A stretch of 64,000 bases of DNA, taken from positions 1 through 64,000 of the forward strand of contig CAYYJQ010000009.1 of NCBI GenBank assembly GCA_964472295.1, in the 5' to 3' direction. The DNA is from JAJRZX01 sp964472295 (GTDB taxonomy: Bacteria > Desulfobacterota > GWC2-55-46 > JADFVP01). Numbering within the stretch: position 1 is the first letter of the stretch; each line of letters opens with the position of its first letter. The translations under genes and the position numbers were made by a program. Below, in pieces: positions 33,694 through 44,984 of the stretch. The notes beneath the pieces are model-generated. The model worked only from the letters and a program-made list of their open reading frames with translations, was not told the origin of the DNA and searched no databases.

Positions 33694-34011
33694 CTACTTT
33701 TCATGCAGAAAGTCTTTAAGGAGCATCTTTCCAAGTCCCACGCCGCCCGCGGCGGCCATGTCCTTTGAGATCTCCCAGTCAAAGAGCGAGGTATATATGT
33801 CTTCTCTCATGCCGCCCTTGAAGAGGCCGCTCTTCAGGACTGTTGAGCGCATGGTCTTGAGCATATGGTTGATAAAGAGGGCCTCGAATTCATTTACAGC
33901 CTTTTTGAGCCTTTTCTTATCACTCCCGCCCTCCCCTGCCTCTGCCACGGGCACGCGGTCAGGTTTTAAGCCATCCCTTAAGGTTTTATTCATAACTATT
34001 TGAGTTTTCAT
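33694..34011 (-). CDS. flgJ: FlgJ N-terminal-type rod protein
   Basis: This 105-residue protein matches the N-terminal rod-binding domain of FlgJ (VNEFEALFINHMLKTMRSTV, GGVGLGKMLLKDFL) but has no C-terminal peptidoglycan hydrolase domain. That single-domain form is common outside gamma-proteobacteria. A separate lytic enzyme would be needed elsewhere. Start at 34011, just after the flgI stop; another ATG lies 18 bp downstream. Confidence 0.87.
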   Translation of the reverse strand: MKTQIVMNKTLRDGLKPDRVPVAEAGEGGSDKKRLKKAVNEFEALFINHMLKTMRSTVLKSGLFKGGMREDIYTSLFDWEISKDMAAAGGVGLGKMLLKDFLHEK

Positions 34012-34012
34012 C

Positions 34013-35119
34013 TTAAATAACCTCAAGTTCGGCATGGAGCGCCCCGGCGGCCTTTATGGCCTCGAGTATTGCCACAAGGTCTCTTGGCGTTACTCCCACG
34101 AGGTTCAGGGCCCTGACAACGTCCTTTAGTCTCACCGCCTCGGGCAGGACTATGAGGCGCGCCTCTTTTTCCTTTACGCCAAGGGTTGCCTTTGGCTGGA
34201 CCACGGTCTTTCCGGCGGCGAACTCGTTTGGCTGGGAGATTAGATACTGGGTCTTTATCTCAACGCTTATGTCACCGTGGGATACGGCGACTTCCGAGAT
34301 GGTTACGTTCTCTCCGAGGACCACCGTGCCCGTGCGCTCGTTTATGATGACCTTTGATACGGCGTCCGTGGAGACATGGAGTTGCTCTATGAGTGACATA
34401 TAGGAGTAGAGCCCCCGGCCCTTACCATCGGCGGGGAGGTCTATCCTGAGCGTGCCGGCGTCAAGGGGCTGTGCCGCGCCCTCTCCGAGGTTCTTGTTTA
34501 TGACCCCTGCCACGTGCTCCATGGTGGTAAAATCGGGCTCGCGGAGGGTAAGGAGTATGGACCCGTCATGGCCCATTTCAAGGGCCACCGCCCTCTCGAC
34601 AAGGGCCCCGCCGGGTATCTTTCCCGCTGTCTGGTGATTTTTCTTAAGAGAGACCCCGGAGCCGCTGGCAAGAAAACCTCCGAGCGAGACGGCTCCCTGC
34701 GCTGTTGCGTATACGCGGCCATCGGGACCACGGAGCGGCGTCATTATGAGCGTGCCGCCGTTAAGGGATTTGGCGTCTCCAAGGGATGATACGAGGACAT
34801 CGAGCCTGCTTCCGGGGCGGAGAAAGGGCGCGAGTTCAGCGGTGACGAGGACGGCGGCGGTATTTTTTACCTTTATCTTGGCAGGGTCGAGTTTTATGCC
34901 CATCTTGACGAACATGTTGGCAACGCTCTGCCTTGTAAAGACCGAGCCGCCCTTGTCGCCCGTGCCGTCAAGGCCCACGACAAGGCCGTATCCAACAAGG
35001 TGGTTTGCGCGCACTCCCTCGAAGAAGGCGATGTCCTTTATCCTCGAAGCCAGTGCAGGGCCTGAGAGGAGCAATAAAATAATGAGGGGCATTACGCCCT
35101 TTTTAAAAAGGCCAGACAT
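34013..35119 (-). CDS. flgI: Flagellar P-ring protein FlgI
   Basis: FlgI forms the periplasmic P-ring around the rod. The 368-residue precursor has a Sec signal peptide (PLIILLLLSGPALAS, cleavage about residue 25) followed by RIKDIAFFEGVRANHLVGYG and VVGLDGTGDKG, and the C-terminal segment VTPRDLVAILEAIKAAGALHAELEVI. The ATG at 35119 with GAGGATAC upstream is preferred to the TTG two codons earlier. It overlaps flgH by 17 bp. Confidence 0.96.
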   Translation of the reverse strand: MSGLFKKGVMPLIILLLLSGPALASRIKDIAFFEGVRANHLVGYGLVVGLDGTGDKGGSVFTRQSVANMFVKMGIKLDPAKIKVKNTAAVLVTAELAPFLRPGSRLDVLVSSLGDAKSLNGGTLIMTPLRGPDGRVYATAQGAVSLGGFLASGSGVSLKKNHQTAGKIPGGALVERAVALEMGHDGSILLTLREPDFTTMEHVAGVINKNLGEGAAQPLDAGTLRIDLPADGKGRGLYSYMSLIEQLHVSTDAVSKVIINERTGTVVLGENVTISEVAVSHGDISVEIKTQYLISQPNEFAAGKTVVQPKATLGVKEKEARLIVLPEAVRLKDVVRALNLVGVTPRDLVAILEAIKAAGALHAELEVI

Positions 35120-35819
35120 TATCAAGTATCCTCATCATCCATCCAGGTCTCTGTTCATCGGCTATCACGCCCTTGCCGGAGTATTCTATTCGCGCGTCTG
35201 ATATGAGGTTCGAGTCCACGTGGTTATCAACGCTAAGGTCTTCTGGTCTTATGATGCCGCTAAGCACGAGGTACTGGTGTTCGTTATTGAGTATGGTGTC
35301 TTTCTTGCCCTCTATTACGAGGTTTCCGTTACCGAGGACCTCCACCACCCTTGCCGTGATGCTCGCCGAGAACTGTCCCGAGCGCTTTGTTGTGCCCGAG
35401 CCGTCAAAGGCGGAGTCGTAGTTGCTTGCCACCTCGGGGCTGAAGGGCTGGCCCTGACCGAGAAAGTCGCTCATGCCGAACTTGAGCGGAAGGCCGAGGA
35501 ACTTCTTGATGGCTATGTCATTATTGGAGGTACGCGCCGTGCTCGTTGTGGCCTCCTTCGTGGCGCTCGTCTTCTCGGAGATTGTGACAGTTACCGTGTC
35601 TCCCACGTTACGGGCGCGCAGATCCTGAAAGAAACTGTTCCTCGTAGTCTCCCCCGGCCATATTGAGCCCGCTGTGTAGGCGTGGTGAGAACCCTGCATG
35701 GGTATGTTCGAGGTGTCTATCTTTACGGGCCTCGGAGTCGCGCATCCCGCGGCAAGAAAGAGTGCCATGAGGACGATTCCCTTGAGTACACGCCCGTTTA
35801 TGCGCATTGTTTTTCTCAT
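35103..35819 (-). CDS. flgH: Flagellar L-ring lipoprotein FlgH
   Basis: FlgH makes the outer-membrane L-ring. The 238-residue precursor has a lipoprotein signal ending in the lipobox LAAGC with Cys26. ARNVGDTVTVTISEKTSA and the C-terminal VLSGIIRPEDLSVDNHVDSN, RIEYSGKG are family segments. Presence of FlgH and FlgI shows a Gram-negative double-membrane envelope. The start overlaps the flgA stop by 4 bp. Confidence 0.96.
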   Translation of the reverse strand: MRKTMRINGRVLKGIVLMALFLAAGCATPRPVKIDTSNIPMQGSHHAYTAGSIWPGETTRNSFFQDLRARNVGDTVTVTISEKTSATKEATTSTARTSNNDIAIKKFLGLPLKFGMSDFLGQGQPFSPEVASNYDSAFDGSGTTKRSGQFSASITARVVEVLGNGNLVIEGKKDTILNNEHQYLVLSGIIRPEDLSVDNHVDSNLISDARIEYSGKGVIADEQRPGWMMRILDNVWPF

Positions 35820-36523
35820 CTTACTCCCATTGCCATGCGGCCAGGGCCCGTGACAACGCCGGATATGACCCTTCCACCAGTGGTTCGGGCCTTTACAGGG
35901 GAATCAAGACCCCCGTCCGAGAGGGCCGTGGCCCTCGAGCGCACCATGATATGACCCACCTTTGCAAGGACAAGAAGACTCTGCCCCTTTCGTACCATTA
36001 GCGGCCTCTTTAGATAATCAGCCCTGACTATCCTTCCAGCGGTTATGGGCCTTGCCGCGGCCATGCCCATTACAGAGTCGAGACCCCGGGCGGCCTCCCC
36101 TGGGACAAGACGCCTGTCCACGCGACGCATTTCCACGTCACCCTCTCCTATCACCTCGCCCATCCTTATGGAGCGGAGGGCGCGCACCACGTAACAAAAG
36201 ACCTTTACGCGGGTAGTTACGATAATGGTCCTTAGACGGCGCCCGTTCCTCATGAGTTCCACGTTAAAGGAGACCCTTCCCGTTATATGCCCCTTCCGTC
36301 GAGGCGAGACATGGAATGAAAAACCGCTCCCCTCGGGAATACTGCCCGTTGAGACTAAAAGGTCGCCTATCAGGACGTCCCCTGCCTTGAGGGTGTTGAA
36401 GTTGGCATGTGAGAGGACGTACTCCCTGATGGCGTCCTCAAGAGAGCCCACGCCTCCTCCCTTGCCAAGGGCCGGAATTGTTGAGAAGAGAAGGATTAAT
36501 GTCGTTAAGGTAATTTTTTTCAT
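35816..36523 (-). CDS. flgA: P-ring assembly chaperone FlgA
   Basis: FlgA is the periplasmic chaperone needed for P-ring assembly. The 235-residue protein has a signal peptide (KKITLTTLILLFSTIPALG) and a C-terminal SAF domain (about 115-235) with RSIRMGEVIGEGDVEMR and AARPITAGRIVRADYL. The last strand ends VVTGPGRMAMGVR. The start at 36523 follows AAGGTGGTGATA. It lies 147 bp after flgG with a palindromic repeat in between. Confidence 0.9.
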   Translation of the reverse strand: MKKITLTTLILLFSTIPALGKGGGVGSLEDAIREYVLSHANFNTLKAGDVLIGDLLVSTGSIPEGSGFSFHVSPRRKGHITGRVSFNVELMRNGRRLRTIIVTTRVKVFCYVVRALRSIRMGEVIGEGDVEMRRVDRRLVPGEAARGLDSVMGMAAARPITAGRIVRADYLKRPLMVRKGQSLLVLAKVGHIMVRSRATALSDGGLDSPVKARTTGGRVISGVVTGPGRMAMGVR

Positions 36524-36617
36524 TATCACCACCTTCAAGAGGGCCTGGGTTGGCGAAGGATTTTCAAATATAATAAATGGGCCTCCCATCCCCTGTCTCC
36601 TGCCTGCCTGCGCCGCT

Positions 36618-36644
36618 GGAAGGTCTGAATTAATCAGACTTTTC
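36618..36644. repeat. Palindrome of the composite repeat (isolated copy)
   Basis: An inverted repeat with 11-bp arms GGAAGGTCTGA / TCAGACTTTTC around ATTAA is nearly identical to the palindromes at 3660-3688 and 43203-43229. It lies in the flgG-flgA gap, after a short C-rich stretch on the plus strand. Confidence 0.65.
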
Positions 36645-36670
36645 TCAGAGCAATGGGCCTTCTCCCCCCC

Positions 36671-37459
36671 TTACCTCTTCATTGAGTTAGATGCCTGGAG
36701 CATCTCGTCGGCTGTCTGAATGGCCTTGGAGTTTATCTCATAGGCACGCTGGGCCACTATCATGTCCACCATCTCCTCCACCACGCTCACGTTGGAGGTC
36801 TCCACAAAGCCCTGGGCCAGGGTGCCGAGGCCGTCTGTGCCAGGGGCCGCGGTCACGGCATCGCCTGACGAGGCCGTGGCGGTAAAGAGGTTCTTGCCTA
36901 TTGGTTTCAGGCCCCCGGGGTTTATGAAACGGGCAAGTTCCATGTTGCCAACCTCTGTTGGGGCGCTGGAGCCGGGCTCGGTTACGGAGACTATGCCGTC
37001 GGCGCTTATTGTTATGGTAAGGGCCGTGTCGGGTATGCTTATCTCGGGGGTTACGGTGTATCCATCGGAATTAACGAGTCGCCCGGAACTATCGATCTTG
37101 AACTCGCCGTTTCGAGTATAGGCCGTCTCGCCATCAGGTTTGAGAATCTGAAAGAACCCGGCTCCCTCTACGGCAAGGTCAAGGGGATTTTCCGTCTTCT
37201 GGAGGTTACCCTGCGTGAAGAGGTGCTCTGTTGCCACGGTCCTTACGCCCTGGCCCACGTTAAGCCCTGTTGGGACCACTGTGGAGGGCGAGGAAGAGGC
37301 CCCTGCGGAGCGCAGTTCTTCATATAAAAGGTCCTGATAATCGGGCCGCGACTTCTTGAAGCCAACGGTATTGACGTTGGCAAGGTTATGGGCAATCATG
37401 TCCACGTGCAACTGCTGGGCCTCCATGCCCGTGGAGGCCGTCCATAGGGCCCTCAGCAT
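36671..37459 (-). CDS. flgG: Flagellar distal rod protein FlgG
   Basis: The 262-residue rod protein shows MLRALWTASTGMEAQQ, DMIAHNLANVNTVGFKKSR, the FlgG-specific DYQDLLYEELRSAG and a C-terminal helix (VEEMVDMIVAQRAYEINSKAI). It follows flgF by 37 bp. No signal peptide, as expected for a type III flagellar export substrate. Confidence 0.96.
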   Translation of the reverse strand: MLRALWTASTGMEAQQLHVDMIAHNLANVNTVGFKKSRPDYQDLLYEELRSAGASSSPSTVVPTGLNVGQGVRTVATEHLFTQGNLQKTENPLDLAVEGAGFFQILKPDGETAYTRNGEFKIDSSGRLVNSDGYTVTPEISIPDTALTITISADGIVSVTEPGSSAPTEVGNMELARFINPGGLKPIGKNLFTATASSGDAVTAAPGTDGLGTLAQGFVETSNVSVVEEMVDMIVAQRAYEINSKAIQTADEMLQASNSMKR

Positions 37460-37496
37460 TTCATACCTCCCCTGAATATCATGGTTTTGAGGTCCA

Positions 37497-38210
37497 TCAT
37501 CCTACCCTTCCCACCTCTTCAATGGCCTTTCTGCTCATCTCGTCAATAGTCTGTATCATCTTGACCTGCGTCTGGTAGGCCCGGAGGTTGTCCATCATGG
37601 TGGCCATCTCTCCTACGGGGCTTACGTTCGAGGCCTCTATGAACCCCTGAAGCACGGCTGTCTTCCCCTCATCAACGAGCATGGGCCGGGCAGGGCCGCC
37701 TGCCCTGTAGACGCCCCCCTCGTATACAAGGCCAGATGTGTCGGAGAACCTCACCACCTTGAGTTTCCCCACGACAGCGCCCCCTTCAGAGACCGTGCCT
37801 GAGGAATCAACAGAGGCATCGGGGCGGGTAAGGGCAATGGGGCCGTTCTCGCCGAGCACGGTAAAACCCGTCTTTGTGGCGAGCCTGCCCGACCTGTCTA
37901 TCATGAAGTCGCCCTGACGGGTGTACCGAGGGCCGCGCTGGGTGCGCACCACGAAGAAACCCTCTCCCTCGATGGCAAGGTCAAGGGGCCTCCCGCTCCT
38001 TGAGACCACGCCCGGAGAGGGGTCCATGCGGGGCTTTCCAGCGGCCACGAAGGCGCGTGTCGAGCCTGCCGTGGGCTCTACCACGGTAAATACGGGCCTG
38101 AACTTTCTAAAGCCAGGGGTTCCCATGTTGGCCATGTTGTTGCTCTGCCTGTTAAGCCTCTCAAGGCCGGCCTTGAGGCCCGTAAGGGCCACGAATATAG
38201 ACCTGTCCAT
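37497..38210 (-). CDS. flgF: Flagellar proximal rod protein FlgF
   Basis: The 237-residue rod protein begins MDRSIFVALTGLKAGLERLN with QSNNMANMGTPGFRKFRPVF, and ends with the helix VGEMATMMDNLRAYQTQVKMIQ. The combination with flgG downstream identifies FlgF. It is the first gene of the flgFGAHIJ string, with a sigma-54 promoter 41-55 bp upstream. Confidence 0.92.
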   Translation of the reverse strand: MDRSIFVALTGLKAGLERLNRQSNNMANMGTPGFRKFRPVFTVVEPTAGSTRAFVAAGKPRMDPSPGVVSRSGRPLDLAIEGEGFFVVRTQRGPRYTRQGDFMIDRSGRLATKTGFTVLGENGPIALTRPDASVDSSGTVSEGGAVVGKLKVVRFSDTSGLVYEGGVYRAGGPARPMLVDEGKTAVLQGFIEASNVSPVGEMATMMDNLRAYQTQVKMIQTIDEMSRKAIEEVGRVG

Positions 38211-38250
38211 TCACTCACCTCCGCGCAAAAGACTACGCAAGGTCTGAATC

Positions 38251-38265
38251 GCAACAACTGTGCCA
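38251..38265 (-). promoter_or_regulatory. Sigma-54 promoter of flgF operon
   Basis: TGGCAC-N5-TTGC on the minus strand is an almost ideal -24/-12 element 41-55 bp before the flgF ATG. It supports RpoN control of the rod/ring genes, with the response regulator at the window start as candidate activator. Confidence 0.85.
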
Positions 38266-38349
38266 GTTACACTGTAGAGGGTAGGGGAAAAAACAGGGAC
38301 CCCTTGAGGAGTCCCTTCATGTGGAGGGAAAAGGGCCGTAAAATGAGGA

Positions 38350-38499
38350 TTATCCCGTAATGGACGTATCCTGAACAAGGTAGCGCCTGCGCTGGCCTAC
38401 GTAGAGAAAGGCCGGCGCCTTGTTGTACGCGGTGAGGAGGCGCTCCAGGGGCGGCTTGGCAGGGGACAAACCGTTCTGGAAGATTGTGCCTCTTCCCAA
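38350..38499 (-). CDS. Possible 49-residue small protein
   Basis: The 311-bp gap between the GGDEF gene and flgF contains an open frame with protein-like composition and GC-rich third positions (SPAKPPLERLLTAYNKAPAF, then LYVGQRRRYLVQDTSITG and stop). The only upstream start is a TTG at 38499 without a clear ribosome-binding site, so this may be a small gene, a gene remnant, or chance. The same DNA can fold as an interrupted hairpin (ACAAGG ... CCTTGT, 38376-38424). No function is proposed. Confidence 0.3.
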   Translation of the reverse strand: MGRGTIFQNGLSPAKPPLERLLTAYNKAPAFLYVGQRRRYLVQDTSITG

Positions 38500-38521
38500 G
38501 AGAGGAAGGGGCAATTTTTAC

Positions 38522-39421
38522 CTATGCGAAGACGACCCTGTCGCGGCCCCGCTCCTTTGCCATGTAAAGGGCCTTGTCCGCCGCGGCAATAAGACGGTCA
38601 ACGTCTTCCCTGCCGCTCCATGTGGCAAGACCCGCGCTAAGGGTAAACCTTATCTCAACTCCATTGTATATAAAGGGCTCGAACCGCACCTCATCGAGTA
38701 TCCTCTCGCAGATAATGGCGGCATCCTGTTCATTGGCCCCTGGAAGGACAAGAACGAATTCTTCTCCTCCGTAGCGCCCAAGAAAGTCATAAGGCCTTAC
38801 GGACGAGGATATACGCGCCACGCATTCTCTTAACACAGCGTCTCCGGTCTGGTGGCCGTAGGTGTCATTAACGGACTTGAAGTGATCTATGTCGAGCATG
38901 GCGATGCTGATACTCTTTTTCTCTCTCTCCGCTCGGTTGAGCTCGGCGTCAAGGTGCTCGAAGAGGGCCCTCCTGTTGGGAACTCTCGTAAGGGCGTCTG
39001 TACGGGACTGGACGCGTATCATCTCCTTTGCCTCGAGGAGCTCACTCTGAAGTCCTATTATCCTCGCCCCTGCCTTGACGCGGACCTCGAGTTCCTGCCG
39101 GTTGTATGGTTTTACGATATAATCATCGGCCCCGGTCTTGAGACCTTCCACTATATCTTCCTGCGCGCTGTTGGAGGTAAGGAGTATGATATACGTATAC
39201 TCCTCGTCGCCCTTTTCTCTTACCTTTTTGCAGAGTTCAAGGCCGCTGAGGCCCGGCATCATCCAGTCAAGGACAGCGATACGCGGGGGGTCTTCTTGCT
39301 TGAACTCCTCCCAGGCCGCGTCTCCGTCGGCTACGGCCGAAACTTTATAACCGAGTTTTTCAAGGACAGCGCCGAGTATGCGCCTTGAGGTGGTATCGTC
39401 CTCTGCCACAAGTATCTTCAT
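38522..39421 (-). CDS. Response regulator diguanylate cyclase (REC-GGDEF)
   Basis: The 299-residue protein couples a phospho-receiver domain (about 1-120: VAEDDTTSR, VLDWMMPGLSG, DDYIVKPYNR) to a GGDEF domain (about 135-299) that makes c-di-GMP. The active motif is GGEEF and an inhibitory-site RxxD (RPYD) stands five residues before it, so it should be active and product-inhibited. The ATG at 39421 follows AAAGGAGTTTGTG. The hybrid kinase gene ends 28 bp upstream, making it the natural phosphate donor. The PilZ protein at 4.2-4.8 kb is a possible reader of the signal. Confidence 0.93.
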   Translation of the reverse strand: MKILVAEDDTTSRRILGAVLEKLGYKVSAVADGDAAWEEFKQEDPPRIAVLDWMMPGLSGLELCKKVREKGDEEYTYIILLTSNSAQEDIVEGLKTGADDYIVKPYNRQELEVRVKAGARIIGLQSELLEAKEMIRVQSRTDALTRVPNRRALFEHLDAELNRAEREKKSISIAMLDIDHFKSVNDTYGHQTGDAVLRECVARISSSVRPYDFLGRYGGEEFVLVLPGANEQDAAIICERILDEVRFEPFIYNGVEIRFTLSAGLATWSGREDVDRLIAAADKALYMAKERGRDRVVFA

Positions 39422-39449
39422 CACAAACTCCTTTATTCATGTGCGCTCT

Positions 39450-43052
<3,603 letters not shown>

Positions 43053-43364
43053 GTGCGATACCTCCCCTATGTCTTGTCTTCTATCTGGCCCTGTTTTGGG
43101 AAAAGGTCCCCTCACCAGGCGCGGTGATGCGGCCCTCTGGCAAGGCGGCCCTTTTTCTTCTTATCGCTGCATAGGGGCCGTTCCTTTAACCTTTTATAAG
43201 AGGAAGGTCTGATTTATTCAAGCCTTCACTCTGCAAGAGAGACGCCGTTACTCTTGAAAAATGTAAGTCCTTAAAAATATGAAAAAATAAAGGCCTGGTT
43301 TTTTTCCCTTATCTCTCCTTATTCAGAGAGTAATCAAGGAGTGGTTCCCAAGAAAAAAGGGGTT
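43053..43364. other. Divergent region between hybrid kinase and msrB
   Basis: A sigma-28-like element for the kinase is on the minus strand (TAAAGGAA at 43188-43181 and AGCGATAA ending at 43161, 12-bp spacer; weak). The left half of the composite repeat (43202-43350) fills the rest up to the msrB Shine-Dalgarno. No small gene was seen. Confidence 0.4.
43202..43350 (+). repeat. Composite hairpin repeat, left-half copy
   Basis: Degenerate versions of two palindromes of the motB-flank element occur in the same order and at similar distance: GGAAGGTCTGA-type arms at 43203-43229 and the CTCTCCTTATTC ... AAGGAGTGGTTCC block at 43312-43349, which matches 3774-3810. It ends immediately before the msrB leader. 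Confidence 0.65.
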
Positions 43365-43760
43365 ATGATGAAAAAGGTTCAGAAGACAGAAGACCAGTGG
43401 CGCGAAGTCCTCTCAGAGGAAGAATTTATGGTAACGCGTGAAAAGGGCACGGAACGCGCCTTTACGGGCAGGTACTGGGATTGCCATGAAGAGGGCGTGT
43501 ATCACTGCATCTGCTGTGGGGCCGCGCTCTTTGAATCTGCCTCAAAGTTCGACTCAGGAACGGGCTGGCCAAGTTTCACAGGGCCAGTTACGCCGGATAG
43601 CGTTGATACGGCCACGGACAAAAGCCTTGGCATGGTCCGCGTAGAAGTCCTCTGCCCCTCCTGCGGGGCACACCTCGGCCATGTCTTTGACGATGGGCCG
43701 GGGCCAGGGGGAAAGAGGTACTGTATCAACTCCATTGCCCTCAGCCTCAAGAAAAAATAG
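43365..43760 (+). CDS. msrB: Peptide methionine-R-sulfoxide reductase MsrB
   Basis: MsrB repairs oxidised methionine. The 131-residue protein has both zinc Cys pairs (CICCG and CPSCG), SGTGWPSFTGP, HLGHVFDDGP and the catalytic Cys in RYCINSIAL. The ATG at 43365 (or 43368) is chosen; an upstream GTG at 43341 lies inside the repeat element. prmC follows 39 bp downstream, separated by a nested hairpin (GGGCCG ... CGGCCC, 43760-43787). Confidence 0.95.
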   Translation: MMKKVQKTEDQWREVLSEEEFMVTREKGTERAFTGRYWDCHEEGVYHCICCGAALFESASKFDSGTGWPSFTGPVTPDSVDTATDKSLGMVRVEVLCPSCGAHLGHVFDDGPGPGGKRYCINSIALSLKKK

Positions 43761-43799
43761 GGCCGCCCAAGTTTGGGCCACGGCCCATTAAGGTCTAAA

Positions 43800-44678
43800 A
43801 TGAAAGAGAAAAAAATTACCCTGAGACAAGCCCTGTCTCTCACAGAGTCATCCCTTGCCCGTGCGGGCATAGAAGGGGCAGTGACGGAGGCCGAGTGGAT
43901 ACTTGAGGAGATACTTGGCCTTAAGAGGTTTGAACTTTACCTGGAGGCCGGCAGGAGGCTTACACAGGAGGAGAGGGAGAGGCTCGGGGATATTATCCGT
44001 AGACGGGTAAGAAGGGAGCCCCTTGCCCATATCCTGGGAGCCGTTGACTTCCGGGGGCAGAGGATAGGGGTCTCGGGAGACGTACTCATACCGCGACCCG
44101 AGACCGAGGTCCTCGTGGAGGAGGCCCTCGGTGTACTGAAAAAAGAAGGCGGACCATGGCTGGTCCTTGAGCCCTGCACAGGCTCCGGGTGCGTAAGCGT
44201 GGCCCTTGGGGCGGAATACGGAGATATAAGGATAATAGCCCTTGATATAAGCATGGCCGCCCTTGACATAGCACAGAAGAACGCCCGCGCCTGCGGGGTG
44301 AAGGAGAAGATAGATTTTCTCCGGGCTGATATTAATTGCCCGCCCCTGAAGGAACGACCTGTATTTGACATGATAATTTCCAACCCTCCCTATGTGCCAA
44401 GTGGCGTGATTGGGGGCCTTGCGCCTGAGGTAAGGGACTATGAGCCCGCAATCGCCCTTGACGGCGGCCCCACTGGGCTGGACTGTGTCAAGGGGATTAT
44501 CCGGGTCTCGGCGGCACTCCTCAGGCCAGGAGGGCACTTGCTTCTTGAGTTTGGCGTGGGGCAGGGTAATGAGATTATGGAGTTTTCCAAAAGGACGCAG
44601 GCATTTGAGTCTATTGAGATAAAAAAAGACCTCTCTGGCATGGAGAGGATCTTGGTGGCAAGAAGGAAGACCCTTTAG
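43800..44678 (+). CDS. prmC: Release factor glutamine methyltransferase PrmC
   Basis: PrmC methylates the GGQ glutamine of class I peptide release factors. The 292-residue protein has the helical N-terminal domain (TLRQALSLTESSLARAGIE), the SAM motif VLEPCTGSGCVSVAL, the glutamine-binding ISNPPYVPSG (NPPY), and the C-terminal LLLEFGVGQGNEI. The usual neighbour prfA is not in the window. ATG at 43800 follows TTAAGGTC. A bidirectional terminator follows. Confidence 0.95.
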   Translation: MKEKKITLRQALSLTESSLARAGIEGAVTEAEWILEEILGLKRFELYLEAGRRLTQEERERLGDIIRRRVRREPLAHILGAVDFRGQRIGVSGDVLIPRPETEVLVEEALGVLKKEGGPWLVLEPCTGSGCVSVALGAEYGDIRIIALDISMAALDIAQKNARACGVKEKIDFLRADINCPPLKERPVFDMIISNPPYVPSGVIGGLAPEVRDYEPAIALDGGPTGLDCVKGIIRVSAALLRPGGHLLLEFGVGQGNEIMEFSKRTQAFESIEIKKDLSGMERILVARRKTL

Positions 44679-44773
44679 ACAGACCGTTATACCTATTGGC
44701 CAATCTAATGGTGATGAGGGCGGATACCTGCCCGGCCAGACCGTCAGTCAGGTGAAACCCCAATGAGCAAAAA

Positions 44774-44809
44774 AAACGCCCTTTCGCTCCATTGAGCGAA
44801 AGGGCGTTT
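44774..44809. terminator. Bidirectional intrinsic terminator
   Basis: A perfect 16-bp stem (arms AAACGCCCTTTCGCTC and complement) closes a CATT tetraloop. A-runs on the left and T on the right serve as U-tracts on either strand. It sits between convergent prmC (plus) and the nitrate transporter gene (minus). Confidence 0.92.
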
Positions 44810-44904
44810 GATTGTGCTTTCTGGCAGGGCTTTTTTTCAGAACTCCTGGGGAGATTTTATAAAGGGTCTCTTTATATGCCCTGTTTTTTACGCCCCATCT
44901 CTTT

Positions 44905-44984
44905 TTACGCCCCTTTGCCCCTTTGTCCCATTGCCCCATATACCCCTACACCCCCTTGCCCCTTCTTGCCCCCCTGCCGCCAGA
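44905..44984 (-). repeat. G-rich 3' tract after nitrate transporter gene
   Basis: From the TAA of the transporter gene the transcribed strand contains GGGGGG and repeated GGGGCAA-type runs for about 80 bp, followed 95 bp later by the intrinsic terminator. Together with it, this suggests the tract is transcribed as 3' UTR. Confidence 0.62.

Noticed and set aside
36618..36644. Palindrome between flgG and flgA as an intrinsic terminator
   Set aside because: Stem is AT-rich without a proper U-run, and near-identical copies at 3660 and 43203 mark it as a repeat.
43161..43188. Sigma-28 promoter for the hybrid kinase
   Set aside because: Only partial matches to both hexamers and a 12-bp spacer; kept as a weak note in the intergenic entry, not as a feature.
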